Assembly (NCBI GenBank): GCA_032718565.1
Contig: JAVGVS010000023.1
Coordinates: 434,873-498,872 of the forward strand
From: Distichodus sexfasciatus
Taxonomy: Eukaryota > Chordata > Actinopteri > Characiformes > Distichodontidae
Reading direction: 5' to 3'
Length of the DNA: 64,000 nucleotides
Shown in pieces: positions 29,751 to 43,000 of the stretch. The notes beneath the pieces are model-generated. The model was not told where the DNA came from and did no database searches. It saw only the letters and a list, made by a program, of their open reading frames with translations. Made by a program: the position numbers and the translations under genes. Numbering within the stretch: the stretch's first letter is position 1; every line of letters starts with the position of its first letter.

Positions 29751-32700
29751 ATGCCTTCGATTGAGTTCGACGAGTAAGTATATCTTTTTTTTAAAAAACC
29801 CACAAAAAACATAAACGCATATTTAAAGCTTTGCAACATGTGCATTAAACTCATTTTGTCCATGTAGCTCGAAACCCAGCTGGGCAGATCAGGTGGAAGA
29901 GGAGGGAGACGAAGGTTTGTGTAACACCGTTTTTTGCTGGCTAACATTAGCTAACCCTGCTAACCGGCGTGCGCGTGAGGGAGACGGGGCTGCGTCACAA
30001 ACCGCGTACTAGCGTACTAACAAGTGCGGGGAAATGGCGCTACATTGCTATTGACTTGGCTGATAGTACGGTAGTATGCGATTTAGGACGCGACCCATGT
30101 GAGGCCCTGAACCAAGCCCGGTTTTTACACTTATCGTTGGTTTATAATTTAATTAAAAACGCATGTTATAAGGATGACATTTGTGTAATTATGTAAGTAT
30201 TTACGATACGTTGATTTGACTGAGTGAAAGTCAGGTTGATGACGTGCTACTTGAGGCCAGAACGACACAGTTCGTTAGAGTTAGTGAATATAAGTTCTTT
30301 CTTGTACGTTAAAAGACAGTGACAAGTCCATATTTACATTTGCAGCATTTGGCAGACACTAAATCTTCTAGATTTGTGTTCTACATCTGTCCATAATAAA
30401 CAATCAGGGCATCATCTGTCGATGTTTAGTGATGTATTTGTCTTCATATGGCCGTAGGTAATCTCTGATCTCTCACTGTGTTAGGAAAAAAAAGCTTCTT
30501 ACATTTTTGCTGCTTAATGTTTTAATTTCCCGCAAACTGGACAGCAGCTTCTGATATTGTGTTGGTGTAAATGGATCTGGGACCTCTGAGTACGTCTGAC
30601 AGTCGTTTTTTTTAAAGGTACCCTTCCGTCCCCGAAAGAGACGGTCAAAGGTAATATTAAGACCGTCACAGAATACAAGATTGACGAGGATGGCAAGAAG
30701 TGTAAGGTGAGGACGGGGTTTAACCTTTAAAACCCACAGGCCCACGCACGACCCATTAATAAAATCACAAAGATGCTAAAGATGGACATCAGTTAATGAA
30801 AATAAATGATAATGTTATGTTAGACCTACTCACACGTCTGTGTTTCTGTATTAATTATTCTGTACAGGGTGCCTCTTTCTGCCTCCCCGCCTCTCTCTGT
30901 CTGTCTGTCTGTCTGTTACTGTATCTCTATGCTCCCCTCCATCCGTTTTAAGGCCAAAGGGTGCCTGCTCTTGCCCCTCTCTCCGTTTTTATCTATGTGT
31001 TCCACCTTCTCTTTCTCTCAGCGTCTTTTTTCCTTCTCGCTCTCTCTCCTGTCTGTCTCTTTTGTTTCTATCTTAGTGTGTACCTTCTCTGGTGAGACCT
31101 GGAAGGGGCTCCAAGAAAAAGTTGCTTTTCCTCATTGATCATTCAATTTATACGGTTGATGTTAATAAGGTGCAAAGTATATTGGTCTGCATTGTCATAA
31201 GTGTTTGTGAAGAAGCAGGTTTGCCTATAGAGGTTTGAAAATGTTCTTTACTTTAGATTTCTGTTACAGCACTATCATCTTGCTCTTTCCACCATCATCT
31301 AATGCTTATTATTTAACTGCTTAGACACTTTTCCTGCTAGACACACTGTTCCACTCATATTATGTAGTTTGGGCAAACCTAAAAGCCTTAGAACTTGGCT
31401 TGGGGTTTGAGAGATAAAAATTAGATGTTTTGATTTGCGTCACTTGGTTCACTTGTGGTTATGCCTCCAACAGATTGTCAGGACTTTCAAAATTGAGAAC
31501 AGGAAGGCCTCCAAAGCAGTCGCCCGGAGAAAGGTACAAATGCTGTGATTTTCCCCAATGTGTTTTTGTCTTAAGGGCTCGCCACAAACTCTGCTGACCT
31601 TGCTTTTCCTTTTCACTCTTTGCACAGAACTGGAAGAAATTCGGCAATTCGGAATACGACCAGCCAGGGCCAAACGTGGCTACCACCACTGTGAGCGATG
31701 ACGTCTACATGACCTTCATCTCCAGCAAGGAGGTCAGTTGTAGTTGTTATGGCACTACTACCAGAGTTAGGAGTGTAAATGGCAAATTTCAACACAATAC
31801 AATATTGTATCGATTCAGTGATTTAATGTCTCATCAAATCTCAAGAAAACATTGGTCAGCGTCGGAATCTTTGTGGAAGCTGGGTTTTAAGAACTAATTT
31901 TTTGAGGACTGTTGATGAAGACTCACCCAACGCTTCTGTCCTGCAGGACTTAAACTCCCAAGACCAGGACGAGGACCCCATGAGCAAGCTGAAGGGCCAG
32001 AAGATCGTGTCCTGCCGAATCTGCAAGGGCGACCACTGGACCACGCGCTGCCCCTACAAAGACACGCTGGGACCCATGCAGAAGGAACTGGCTGAGCAGC
32101 TGGGCCTGTCCACGGGGGACAAGGAGAAGGCTGCAGGTGCAGCAGCGTCACCCCATCTTTAATTATCTTAGTTACAAAGAAAAGTGATGGACTCTTTGGA
32201 TAAAATAATCCTATCACTAACCCCTATTCAAATTTGATTTTCCCTCACATCTAGAGCCAGAGCCTGCTCAGCCGGTGCAGAGCAAGACAGGGAAGTACGT
32301 GCCTCCCAGCCTGCGGGACGGAGGACCGCGCCGAGGAGAGTCCATGCAGCCTAACCGCAGAGGTATGGGATTACAAAACGTGCACACAAACACACACATG
32401 TACATACAAGCTTTTATTTGCAACTTGTAAAACAGATTGTTCCGTCTTCAGCTGACGACAACGCCACAATCCGCGTGACCAACCTCTCGGAGGACACCAG
32501 GGAGACGGACCTACAGGAACTCTTCAGGCCCTTCGGGTCCATCTCCAGGATCTACCTGGCCAAGGACAAGAACACCGGGCAATCCAAGGTCCATAAAACT
32601 TCACCACACGTGACCAGATTTACGTAACTGTCAAGCCTCGGTCTAAACCTTGTAGCTAGGCCTGTTGGAGTTACTGCGTATTCGCCACTCTGCAGTATTT

Positions 32701-34344
32701 ATGGAGGGTCGTTAGTGATTTCTGTATATCTACTGTATATAAAAAGAAAGGTTTTATTTTTATCACTTTTTTGGCAAACAGGGTGGGAGGGAACATTTTC
32801 ACAGTTTATTTGTAAGATCATTAATCATCTAAAATATCATCACCATGGCAGTCCTACCGGTAGCTGAAATGTAACAAGGTTTTGTGTGCTTTGTGCCGCA
32901 GGGTTTTGCCTTCATCAGCTTCCACCGGCGCGAGGATGCAGCCAGAGCCATTGCCGGAGTGTCGGGATTCGGATACGATCACCTCATCCTCAATGTGGAG
33001 TGGGCCAAGTAAGTGCTGTCGATGTCCAAACCGAGAAACCCCAAAATTGAAAAAGTTGTTCACTAATCGTAATCGTGGTGAAATACTGTAATTAATTGTC
33101 ATTTGATTTGAGGTCTTGCCCAACCCTATGGCACACCATGACAGGTCTACATTAACATTAGGTATCTAGTATATGAAAGGCTGACGAAATGACGAACAAA
33201 CTATTTAATTATTATTTTAAAAGCTTTGAACTCTTATAGAAACAGTCATGAGTGTTTAAATGAGAAAAGAAAGTATAAAAAGTTCTGTATTAGGGGTCGA
33301 CGGATATCGTTTTTTCAGGGCTGTTTTCGATACAGATCACTGCTAGTTAACGGGCCGCTAACCGATATGAAAAAGAAATGAAAATCTGTCAAAATGTAGA
33401 ATTTTACAAACACCAAGATCAGCTTAACCTCTTCTCCTTCTCGGAGCTTCACGCTGTGCTTGTGTGTGAGTGACAACAAGGCTTCAGCTGTGACTGGCTA
33501 CTACTCGTGTGACATATAGCCAATCCGACACTGTTGTGGACTGTCTGAAGCAGCGAGTCGAGAGCAAACAGCACAGAGAGAAGAGACGGCAGTGGGGCCA
33601 CAGTAGCGCGCCTTGTAATGACTTAATATCGGTACAAGTTAAACACTTTCAATACTGATACTGATAATCGCCAAAATACCTCATTTTCGCCCCCACCAAG
33701 AATCGGCCAACCCTTATTCTGAATAAATCCTGTGTATCTCAAAGAAAAGTGAGAAACTTAAAAGCACTTTATACGTAAAAAGGCACAGGTGATACGGGAG
33801 TTTACTCGATATGGATTTAAAAGCTCAAATATACTGATATACCAAAATAAGTTGAACACTACAGAACAGTAGCGCTTAAAAGCTTGCAGATCAGCTAGTC
33901 GAGGTCACAGTTGGTCACAAACATCCCCGCTCACTCTTAATCATGACACAAAAATCAAGATTCCTACCATTCCTTCTAATACCAGAATGGTTCAGCACGG
34001 CTGTTTGGCTGCTGCTTTTCTTGATTGGAATGTCAGTTTCTTTGTTAAATTTCTATTTCACTAGTTTAACCGTTAACCTGTCAGTTGATGACTAAGGATT
34101 TACCACTACAATCTGAATTCATAAATAAGAACGCTATATATTTTTAATGGATTTATACTATTTTTAATTCCTCAGATTGAATTCCCAGATTCTTTTGACA
34201 CGTGCATTTGTGTACAAGCTGATGTCTGTGCTGAAGACTCGCCGCAGAAACAAACCTAGTCTTTTTTTTTTCTTTCTGATTTTCCATAATCAGTTCCAGT
34301 TTAACAACAAATTCTCTTTGTGTTTCAGACCGTCTAACAACTGA
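29751..34344 (+). CDS. eif3g: eIF3 subunit G
   Basis: RNA-binding subunit of the eIF3 translation initiation complex, cytoplasmic. Ten coding exons: 29751-29773, 29868-29914, 30618-30706, 31474-31533, 31628-31732, 31947-32136, 32255-32362, 32452-32588, 32902-33008, 34329-34344. They total 882 bases, or 293 residues plus stop, with all phases consistent. Start MPSIEFDDSKPSWADQVEEE. The middle has the zinc knuckle CRICKGDHWTTRC. The C-terminal RRM has RNP2 IRVTNL and RNP1 KGFAFISF, ending NVEWAKPSNN. The protein is shorter than human EIF3G (320 residues as I recall) because the acidic-to-proline segment after EEEGDEG is absent. It runs tail-to-tail with dnmt1. Confidence 0.97.
33283..33724. mobile_element. 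hAT-like MITE (GTCGACCGAT family), copy 1
   Basis: A 426-base element, TAGGGGTCGACGGATATCG to ...CGGCCAACCCTTA, in the last eif3g intron. It is flanked by 8-bp duplications TTCTGTAT (33283-33290) and TTCTGAAT (33717-33724), one mismatch, typical of hAT. No coding content. Confidence 0.8.
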
Positions 34345-34415
34345 GGGTGGGAGAGCTGCTGCAATTCCAAGAAGACATGAGAAGTTTAGCTAAATTCTAT
34401 TGTTGATTAAGATTC

Positions 34416-34421
34416 AATAAA
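34416..34421 (+). terminator. eif3g poly(A) signal
   Basis: AATAAA about 70 bases after the eif3g stop. Confidence 0.9.
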
Positions 34422-34717
34422 CATGCTGAAAAGTGCGACGTCGTCTCTCCGGTCTGTGTGTAAGAGTGACTCTGTTAACAGCAGGAAATGAAGCATGAGT
34501 GTGCGGAGTGGAGTGTGCAGTCAGAAATACACAACCCAACACAAAAGCAGGTGGTTATAAATGTAATATATATTGTTGTATATATTTAGTCATTAGGTTT
34601 TTTATAGATATATAGTATATTGGGCATAAAAATCAGTAATGCAAAAGTATAATATGCACAAACTATAGATTGTCTTTTTTGTATAAAAAATGACAGCAAA
34701 GTCAAATGAAGGATGGA

Positions 34718-35190
34718 TGACTTAGTGTCTCAAAATAATGACAATATCTAGAAATGTCAAGATGATACCTCAAAATAATAAGTTAGTATGGGGCAGTAGG
34801 TGGCGTAACGGTAGGGTGTTCGCCCCATGATCAGAAGGTAGATGCTTATGAGCAAGGTACCGTCCGCAAGCACTGCTCCCCGGCGCTTGTTAGCTGCTCA
34901 CTGCTCCTTCACGGATGGGTCAAATGCAGAGGTCACATCTCGTTGTGCTGTGCTGTGGTGTGTTCACAATGACACTCACTTTCAAAATAAACGATAGGCC
35001 GATTTTGACATTAAGTTGGAATTTTGAGATGTTAAGTCAAAATTGAGATGTCGTGAGATACTAAGTCAAAATTTCAAGATGTCATTATTTTGAGGTAAAT
35101 AAGAAATCTTAAAGATAGTAAGTTATTATTTTGAGATAATACATAATTATTTTGAGATACTAAGTAATTATTTCGACTAAAATGATGTAT
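34718..35190. repeat. Degenerate repeat split by a SINE
   Basis: Imperfect repeats of a TTTTGAGATACTAAGT-like unit lie on both sides of the SINE at 34793-34985. They read as one low-complexity array that the SINE later interrupted. Confidence 0.6.
34793..34985 (+). mobile_element. SINE family 1 copy, plus
   Basis: GGGGCAGTAGGTGGCGTAAC-GG start, body AAATGCAGAGGTCACATCTC and tail GTTCACAATGACACTCACTT. Its order matches the copy at 10668. Confidence 0.75.
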
Positions 35191-35583
35191 ATTTTTTACT
35201 ACGCTGCTGGAAACGGGCTTCCGTGAGTTATTCTGTCCTTCACAAAGAAGATGGTTTGGAACGTGCAGTACTGGGGTTTTGTTTGTGGGACGACAGCCAG
35301 CCTAGTGGCACAAATTCTAGCAAAATGTTGCTGCTCTAAATCTCTTCCTTCCTCCAGCACTACACGCAGACAAATTTAATGCAAGATTACTAAAGGCAAC
35401 ACATTTACAGAGAACGCTGCAGAACACGCAGCCACAAAACGTTATTTAGTAAAAGTGTGGAGGCATCAACCACAGAGACTCGTCCACGCAGCAAGACAAG
35501 CACAGTTAGAAGGCAGCATAGTTACAATACCACAAAAAATAAACACTAAATTGATCAAAAGAATTGTTGCCTGGAACAGGACA

Positions 35584-35588
<5 letters not shown>

Positions 35589-35628
<40 letters not shown>

Positions 35629-35648
35629 TAATAATTATTATTATTATT
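35589..35648. repeat. (AAT)n / (ATT)n microsatellite
   Basis: A run of AAT units that turns into ATT, giving a small hairpin-prone repeat. Confidence 0.95.
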
Positions 35649-36116
35649 TTGGGATTAACACAGGGAAAAGACATAAAAGATATTAAATGCTACATTACCA
35701 GTGCATTACAAAAAGATAAAATATAAATTTCATAAATGTTTGTAATTAATATCAAAAAGGTACAGTATTCTCATGTTAAACTGCTGCTGATCTTACGCAC
35801 ATTCAATCCACAGAAGCATGACTGTATTCCAAGATTGCAATTAATATTTACACATACTACTGCACATATTACTGCATATTGTTTCTCTCCACTCCAGTGG
35901 TGTTACGATATTTGCACATCCTACTAAACTCATCACAGTTAGATACTGTTATTTAGTAAAGTTAGTAAAGATAGTTAGTAAATATACGTTATTTAACAGA
36001 TTAATTTTCATGCTGAACTGATACTTATTCAATGCAAAAAAACAATGTGCAGTTTGAATACCTCGTGTAACTAAACTGCAGTATCTCTTCCTATCTCTAG
36101 ATTGAAGTTTATATTT

Positions 36117-36118
<2 letters not shown>

Positions 36119-36211
<93 letters not shown>
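36119..36211. repeat. (AT)n microsatellite, about 46 units
   Basis: Uninterrupted AT dinucleotides. The Ile-Tyr frame across it is an artefact. Confidence 0.98.
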
Positions 36212-36212
<1 letters not shown>

Positions 36213-36890
36213 TTCATGCATTCTATGACTAATTACATGTTAAACAAAATATTCCAAGTCTTTTGATTAAATATTGGTTAAGAATAATGATTCATGAATT
36301 ACAGAAATCTATTATGAAAACAAGTTTGAGTTCAGAAGGCTTTCCTAATACTCTAATTATTTGAGATGCACAATACACACACTCGCAACAATAATGGTTT
36401 CATGCAGATCACTGGTTTCCTGCTAACATTTTAGAGTAGCTTCACTATGATTATACCTGAACCCAGACTAGCTAGCCTTTCGGGTGGAGAATTCCATTTT
36501 TACTGCAACTAAGTCCAAAACTAGGTTTAATCCACGTTCAAAAGTCTAGCCCTAAACGTTTAAACATTGAAGGCAACACCGGCCCTGGAATAGTTAACGC
36601 TAATTCACCAATGGAGATTCACCACTAAAACTCGAAGCTAATCTAGGCTTAAACTTCATCATAGTTGGGTTAGTCAGCCTTTCATGTTTAAAACCTTTTA
36701 GAATGTGTGCAGAAACCACAATGAGCTGCATGGGTTAACGTTCCCACCCTCACTCTTCCCCTACTGAGGTTTCTCTATTTTTAAGAGACAAGCTCGAGTC
36801 AAGATCTAAAAACCACCACCACCACCCGACCCCTGAACAAGTCGTAAACACGAGACGATTTGACACCACTTGATAAGAGCTTTATTTGAA

Positions 36891-36896
36891 ATATTA
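36891..36896 (-). terminator. dnmt1 poly(A) signal
   Basis: AATAAA on the minus strand about 180 bases after the dnmt1 stop (37076-37074). Confidence 0.8.
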
Positions 36897-37073
36897 CAAC
36901 ATATAAAAACTACATAGAATTTATTCCACCGTCGTAGTGGAGATTGCAAATAACGGTTAAAAACCACATTTAGAAATCGATAAAACATCGGAATGGCACT
37001 GCACGAGACGGTCACGAGTTGACCTCAGCTCGGGTTAGTGGAACGTAGAATTAGGGGTGAGATGGAGCTCTAG

Positions 37074-40000
37074 TCACACCTCCATCTTCTCCTGTTTAAC
37101 AGGCTCTGGAGGGAGGGAGTAAGGGAAGGTTAAAAATCATTTCATTTGAGAAACTGCACTGCGATGAGTTTGCGTCAGCATTCGAAAGCTCCCACCTGTT
37201 GCATTCTCCTTTATCTTCTCCATCACACATTTCTTGATTTCGAGTCCGATGGCTTTGGAAAGAGGTGGAGGCACTGCATTCCCAACCTAGAGGGGAGGTT
37301 ACAGTGTTGGATTACTCTTTATGCCAGATTAGCAAAGGCAGCTATTTTATGGTCGAGGCAGGTATGATTAATCAAAATTAAAAACAGGAATTATACAAAT
37401 GGAAAAACCACCAAATTATCTAAACAATAAAAACCATCAACTGCAGAACGCTGCCTTTAGAAACACCATCTTTTGGTTCTCAAGGCAGAGCAAGAAAGAA
37501 AAAAAAATTCTTTGACGGAGGCCCGTTACAGAACTGGCATAGTGAGGGCTCATCACCGGTCAATAAAAACTAAGAGTGGGGCATCTTCAGTGTCGTACTT
37601 GACAAACTGCTCATGTCTGCACAGAAAAGGAAATAATCCTTTAACAGCAGGAATGCTGTGGCGGAGGTTAAATAAACTTTAAGAGTTTAATTCTAGGGGT
37701 GCAACGATTATTCGACATTGTCGACAAAAGTCGACAATAAACATAGTCAGCCGCATTTAATCTGATTGTCGATAATTGTCGCCAGACGATTTTTTAAACG
37801 GAGTGAACGCTTTTTCCCTTTTTCTACTCACAGCAATACTACCGCTTCCAATAGAGTGCACCAGTACACCACCACACTCTGGTGAGATTCGCCTATGCGC
37901 ACAGCATTCAGTGACAGTTTTCAGAAGAATGGGCCCTATGGCTAACATCAACGCCAAACTAGAGCGCCATGAATGGCTCGCCGCAAACATTTTATGGGCG
38001 TGAATTTCAAAGTCGCGATAAGAATGTGAAACTCGAGAGCAGAAAATTAAGAATCGAATGTGCGGTTGTGATGTTGATATTGTATTTTTTCTCAACGTAT
38101 TTTTCCTCTCGATAAAAGAATGTCCGCTATCAAAGGAGATTACCGACGAAAGCGGCCTTTTTTTGCTCGAGGAGATTTCACGCTTGTGGTTTGAAAAGGA
38201 AGGGTTTGGACAGTTTGGGGCGTGGGTTTGACAGTTTTAGCGAAGGTTTGGACAGTTTGGGGCGGTTTGGACAGTTTGGGCGGGTCTGGACAGTTTGGGG
38301 GCGGGTCTGGACAGTTTAAAGCGGGGTTTAAGTGTTTGTCTTTAACTCTATTATTTATGGCTCCTGGCTTTGTGATTGGCTTACAGAAAGTTCTACAGAA
38401 AAACCAAAGATGTCGGAGGAAGAGGAACGGCGACGGGTCGGTTAAACGCAAGTTATAGTTTATCGATCTTATAATTATAATTTAACAGTTAGGTCTTACA
38501 CGTTTAATAAGCACGCAAAACGGTAAAGTAACCAACGCCTTTGTCACTCGCTCATAAATGTGTTATAATGGTATGTTACCATTTTCTCAGTACCATCAGA
38601 AAACCAGAGCCATCGTGAAGTACAGATAAGGCAAAGATAAACTTTTATTTATTAAAATATGCTTTTGAGTGAACTATCTTTCTTGTCTTTATTATTTACC
38701 ACAAAATTTAAATAACCTCATACTAAATGTAAAAGCTGGTAGCTAAATCGGAGCCATTTTATAATTATGCAATTTATAATCCGATTAGTCGATTAATCGT
38801 TTTAATAGTCGATGACTAGTCGACGATCAAAGTAGTCGTTAGTTGCAGCCCTATTAAATTCTGAACGTCAATACAAGACATTTTGTCTACATATTAGTTT
38901 TATAATTTTGGTTACAAATCTATCCACATACTCAACAAAAAGTGCTTTCTAGGATATATTTAACAATTTTGATTTATACAAATCTTTAGAGAAAAAGTTC
39001 TGATTTAAAAAAGGATTCTATTATATATGCAGCAGATTATATATTATAAGTTATGGTACAAACTAAAAATGAATTGTTAAGCATTACAGGATTTAAGTTC
39101 ACAAAATTATTAGGAAAAATCTCTTGATTCTTGGACTCATGATTCAATTCATCCATTAATTTGTTTCCAGATTGCTGTTTTGAGTTACTTTACCCATTTG
39201 ACTGTGGCAGATCAAAACAAATCACAATCAAATGTAGTTTAGGGTTGGGGTTATGAGTTGATTTGACTCACAAACTGAGCTTGAATTGAACGAGAAAGAA
39301 TCATGATTCAGTTGCACACCCCTAAAATTCAAGGTTCACGTGTAAAAAGTTCAAATTCAGATTTACATTTTTCTTGCAGAGTCACTCCCCTACAAACCCT
39401 GCCTCATACTTCCCAAAAACGCTGGAGTCCTTCAGAAAGAGACTTCCACCTCCAAAGACACAGGTTCCGCCCTCGTCTCTTCATATTAATACACATTTCT
39501 TTCTAACGTAACTAACATCTTATCTAGAATCGCTCATGTTTTCCTCTAAATGAGGCGTGCAACAGAGGTGGGCTGTGTATCTGTACCTGTCTGTGTTTGT
39601 CCAGGATGTTGCCAAAGAAGCGGTATGTATCCGGGAATCCCTGTGAGCGAGCGCATTCCCTAACGCTGACCACGCGGTGCTGCTCCGGGTGCAACACGCG
39701 GCCCTGAAAAGAAAGAAAAAAAAACACACACACACACACAGTTTACACAACCGTCAAAATAAACCCCTGTACAAAAATGGGTTAAAACATCAAACCCGCC
39801 GAAGCGGAAAATAATACAAGCATAATGTTCAGTCCGGTGCCGATCTGGAATTTCAGCTCAGGACATTCAGGCTTTTTAGTTGGAACTGTAATCATACGTC
39901 GTGCCACAACTTGGCTGTTTACTACAAAGCTCGTCTTAGAACGCCGATTCCTCGGGTTTTCTCTCAGGACGGGCGTCGTGTTTGGTCTTGTTTGTACAGT

Positions 40001-43000
40001 GTGGGGCTGATTTTATTCTGATTATACAGCACTTTGTTCCACTGTAGTTGTGTGGAATGTGCTTAATAAATAAACATAACTCCTCAAATGATATCTGGTC
40101 CACTTCGTGTTCTAGGACCAGTCTACGAGAAACATCTGTTACATCCGACAACTGATTCAGATTTAAGGATTCTAGGATAAAGTTCAAGAAATTATGACTT
40201 CACTCAAAAACCTCCTCCACCGCCCCAAAAAAATCTGCCCAAACATTCCACAAATGATTCATTCTTTCCAAATACAGCTGCTCAAATCTTTTAATCCGCC
40301 CCGTCTCTCTCTCCCCACGATCCTGTCCATCACCACTGCCTCTACCCTTACCCCAGCTTTTCCCAATCCCGGTCCTCGCGGCCCACCGCTCTGCACAGAT
40401 TCGACTTTCCCGACCCACTGCACAGCTGACACTACCGATTAGCTAATTAGCCAACGCAGGACCAGCGTGCGACAGTGCAGGAAATACCGAACATGTGCAG
40501 AGCGGTGGGCCGCGAGGACTGGGAAACGCTGACTTACCCTATTCACCCACCTCTCTTCCAGGGTGTTGGTGGCCTAGTGGTAGGACACTCGCCTTGGGAC
40601 CAAGAGGTTGTGGGTTCGAATCTGACCTCTGGTGTTACCAACATTGGGTCCCTGAGCAAGACCCTTAACCCCAAGTTGCTCTCAGAGGAACTGTCCCTGA
40701 AATTAGGAAATGTAAGTTGCTCTGGATAAGAGCGTCTGCTAAATGCTGTAAATGTAAATGTCTCCCACTAACCGTCCTCCCCTCTCCCACACGTCCAACT
40801 CTCCCCCTAAACCCGTCCATCTACCTCTCCTTCGTCCATCCAGCTCTCCCTCCTAAAGTCATCCTCTTCTCCCCTACACCCCTCTACCTCTGGATTTTTT
40901 TTTTTCAGTCGCGTTATTCAGCTCCTGCTTAAACTGTACGGGTGACTCGCAGGGGTTAAAAGTTCGCAGCTCACGATTCATGTTCTCACACTATACGGCC
41001 CAACGCTCTGATGTGACCTGACTGCCCACACTTTACGTCTCTTTACGACACGTCGGACTCTTGTACCCAGAACTGCAACGTAATCAGAAGAACGCGCTGC
41101 CTCGCTGCTCCATCTTGTCTAAAATTTCACTTCCACTTCTGTGTTTGCACATGCGCGGCGCAAGAGGTTGAGTTATATCGGCTCGTGGCGCTACTTCGAC
41201 AGTGCGATACCCTCACGAGGTGCGACCAGGATTTCAAACAGGTTTGATTTTCTTGCGACCGTACGATTGCTGATCGGGAGCTGGTCACGAGGTGTTCATC
41301 GCTTCTCATTAGCCCGTGCACACTACATGATGCACGACAAAATCGTTTCAAAATGGGCCAAAAATCGCAGTGTAAGCCCGCTATTACTCATCCAACACTC
41401 GGTCTCCCCAACTTTCTCCCCCATATCCATCCATCCATCCATCCATCTCTCCGCCCCATAACCACCTCTCTCCCCTAAAACCATTCATCCACTTTCCCCT
41501 CCCCTGCCACAGAGGCGCTGCTTCGTGTGGGAACGAGCGTGTGTTGGCGGCCGCACCTGTTTGCCCATAGGCTCGGGGTTGGTGACGGTGGTGCTGAAGA
41601 AGCCGTCCCACTCCAGCCTGCCGTAGAGACCGGCCCAGTGGTTGTGGCGGTTGCCGGTGTGGGGCAGACACCAGGGGATCAGGGTGTTGAACTGCCGGTC
41701 GGCCGGGTCGCACGGCTTACCTGAGAACGCATGGTAAACGCCTCGTTACTCACGGTCACCAAGTCATCCCAAAAACGCCGTAAACGCAGAGTCTGGGTGG
41801 AAGCTCACCCCCGGCACAGGCGCACACGCCGCGGAGGCATCCGGTGCTGCTGCGGCCGTTCTTCTTGTCCGAGTGCGTGTAGCGCAGCTTCTTGGTGGTG
41901 GTGCCGTCCCGCAGCCGCACCTCGATATTGGGCAGGTCCCTCCAGTCGGAGCCCGGAGCCAGGGGGATGTGGCGCATGCGGGCCGCCACCAGGGCGCTCA
42001 TGTCCTGCCAGAGAAACACACACACACGGGATTAAAGAATTTTGCCACTGGACAGTCCTACAGCATGTGGTAGCGTGGTGGTGGTGGTGCCCCAGGTTAG
42101 ATCGGGGGGGATGGTTAATCAACTGAGAACAGGCTGACGTTGACAGGTTTGTGGACCTGAGCAGACAAGAGTCAGATAAGCAGCAGTACCTCAAAGCCAC
42201 ATCCGCAGGAAGCAGAGATGACGCACGTGATAAAAGCAATAACTGACAGTCAACTACAAGCACATCTTCATGTCGAGCCAGCTGATGAGCAAGCTGCTTG
42301 ACCCCAAGTTCCTCCCTATAAAGCTAGTCTAATGAACAAATGTCAAATAAGCAAATATCAAAAAAAAAAATTGTGTGGGAGGATGGACCGAGAAATTATC
42401 ATTTCAAAGTTAGGGTCGACCGATTATCAAGTGGTCAATATTAGGCATTGTCCTAATGGGACCCTCCACGGCAAAACCAGTTGCTTGTCGCAAATTTTCA
42501 AAATTGAGCTATGTTTTCGCGAAAGGGCATAAATCAAGCTTCAAAACGACACCTATACAGAATGAATCGGACGACACATGACTGAGATCAACATTCGAAG
42601 GAGTCGGATTTCTCCTGTCACACCAAGTGAGAAACGGCGAAATCTGCCTTTGAAGTTGACTATCGACGTAGCACTCACAGACGCTTGGTGCGGTCGCGGC
42701 TACGTTTGCATTTACAGTAGCCTACGCTGCATTCACAGCCACACGGATAGCCTACCTGCGTTAGGTTAACTGAACTCGGGAGACGGAGATGGATTCTGGA
42801 GAAATATCTTCACGCTAGTCAACCAGTGGATTTACCGTAAACACTGAAGTAGAGCGGTCAGAACAGAAACTTTTAACATTCTGCTGGAATTGAATTCCTC
42901 ACCTCAAGAAAGTCACGTTTTTAGGATGGAAAGGGTAAGGGATGGAAACGCTCTTTTCTCAGAAACCTCCGTTGCGACAAGCGACTTGTTTCGCCGTGCA

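Noticed and set aside
35949..36221. Frame of repeated Ile-Tyr
   Set aside because: Translation of an (AT)n microsatellite.
41731..42126. Plus-strand 131-residue frame
   Set aside because: Antisense of dnmt1 exon 30, which carries conserved methyltransferase sequence on the minus strand.
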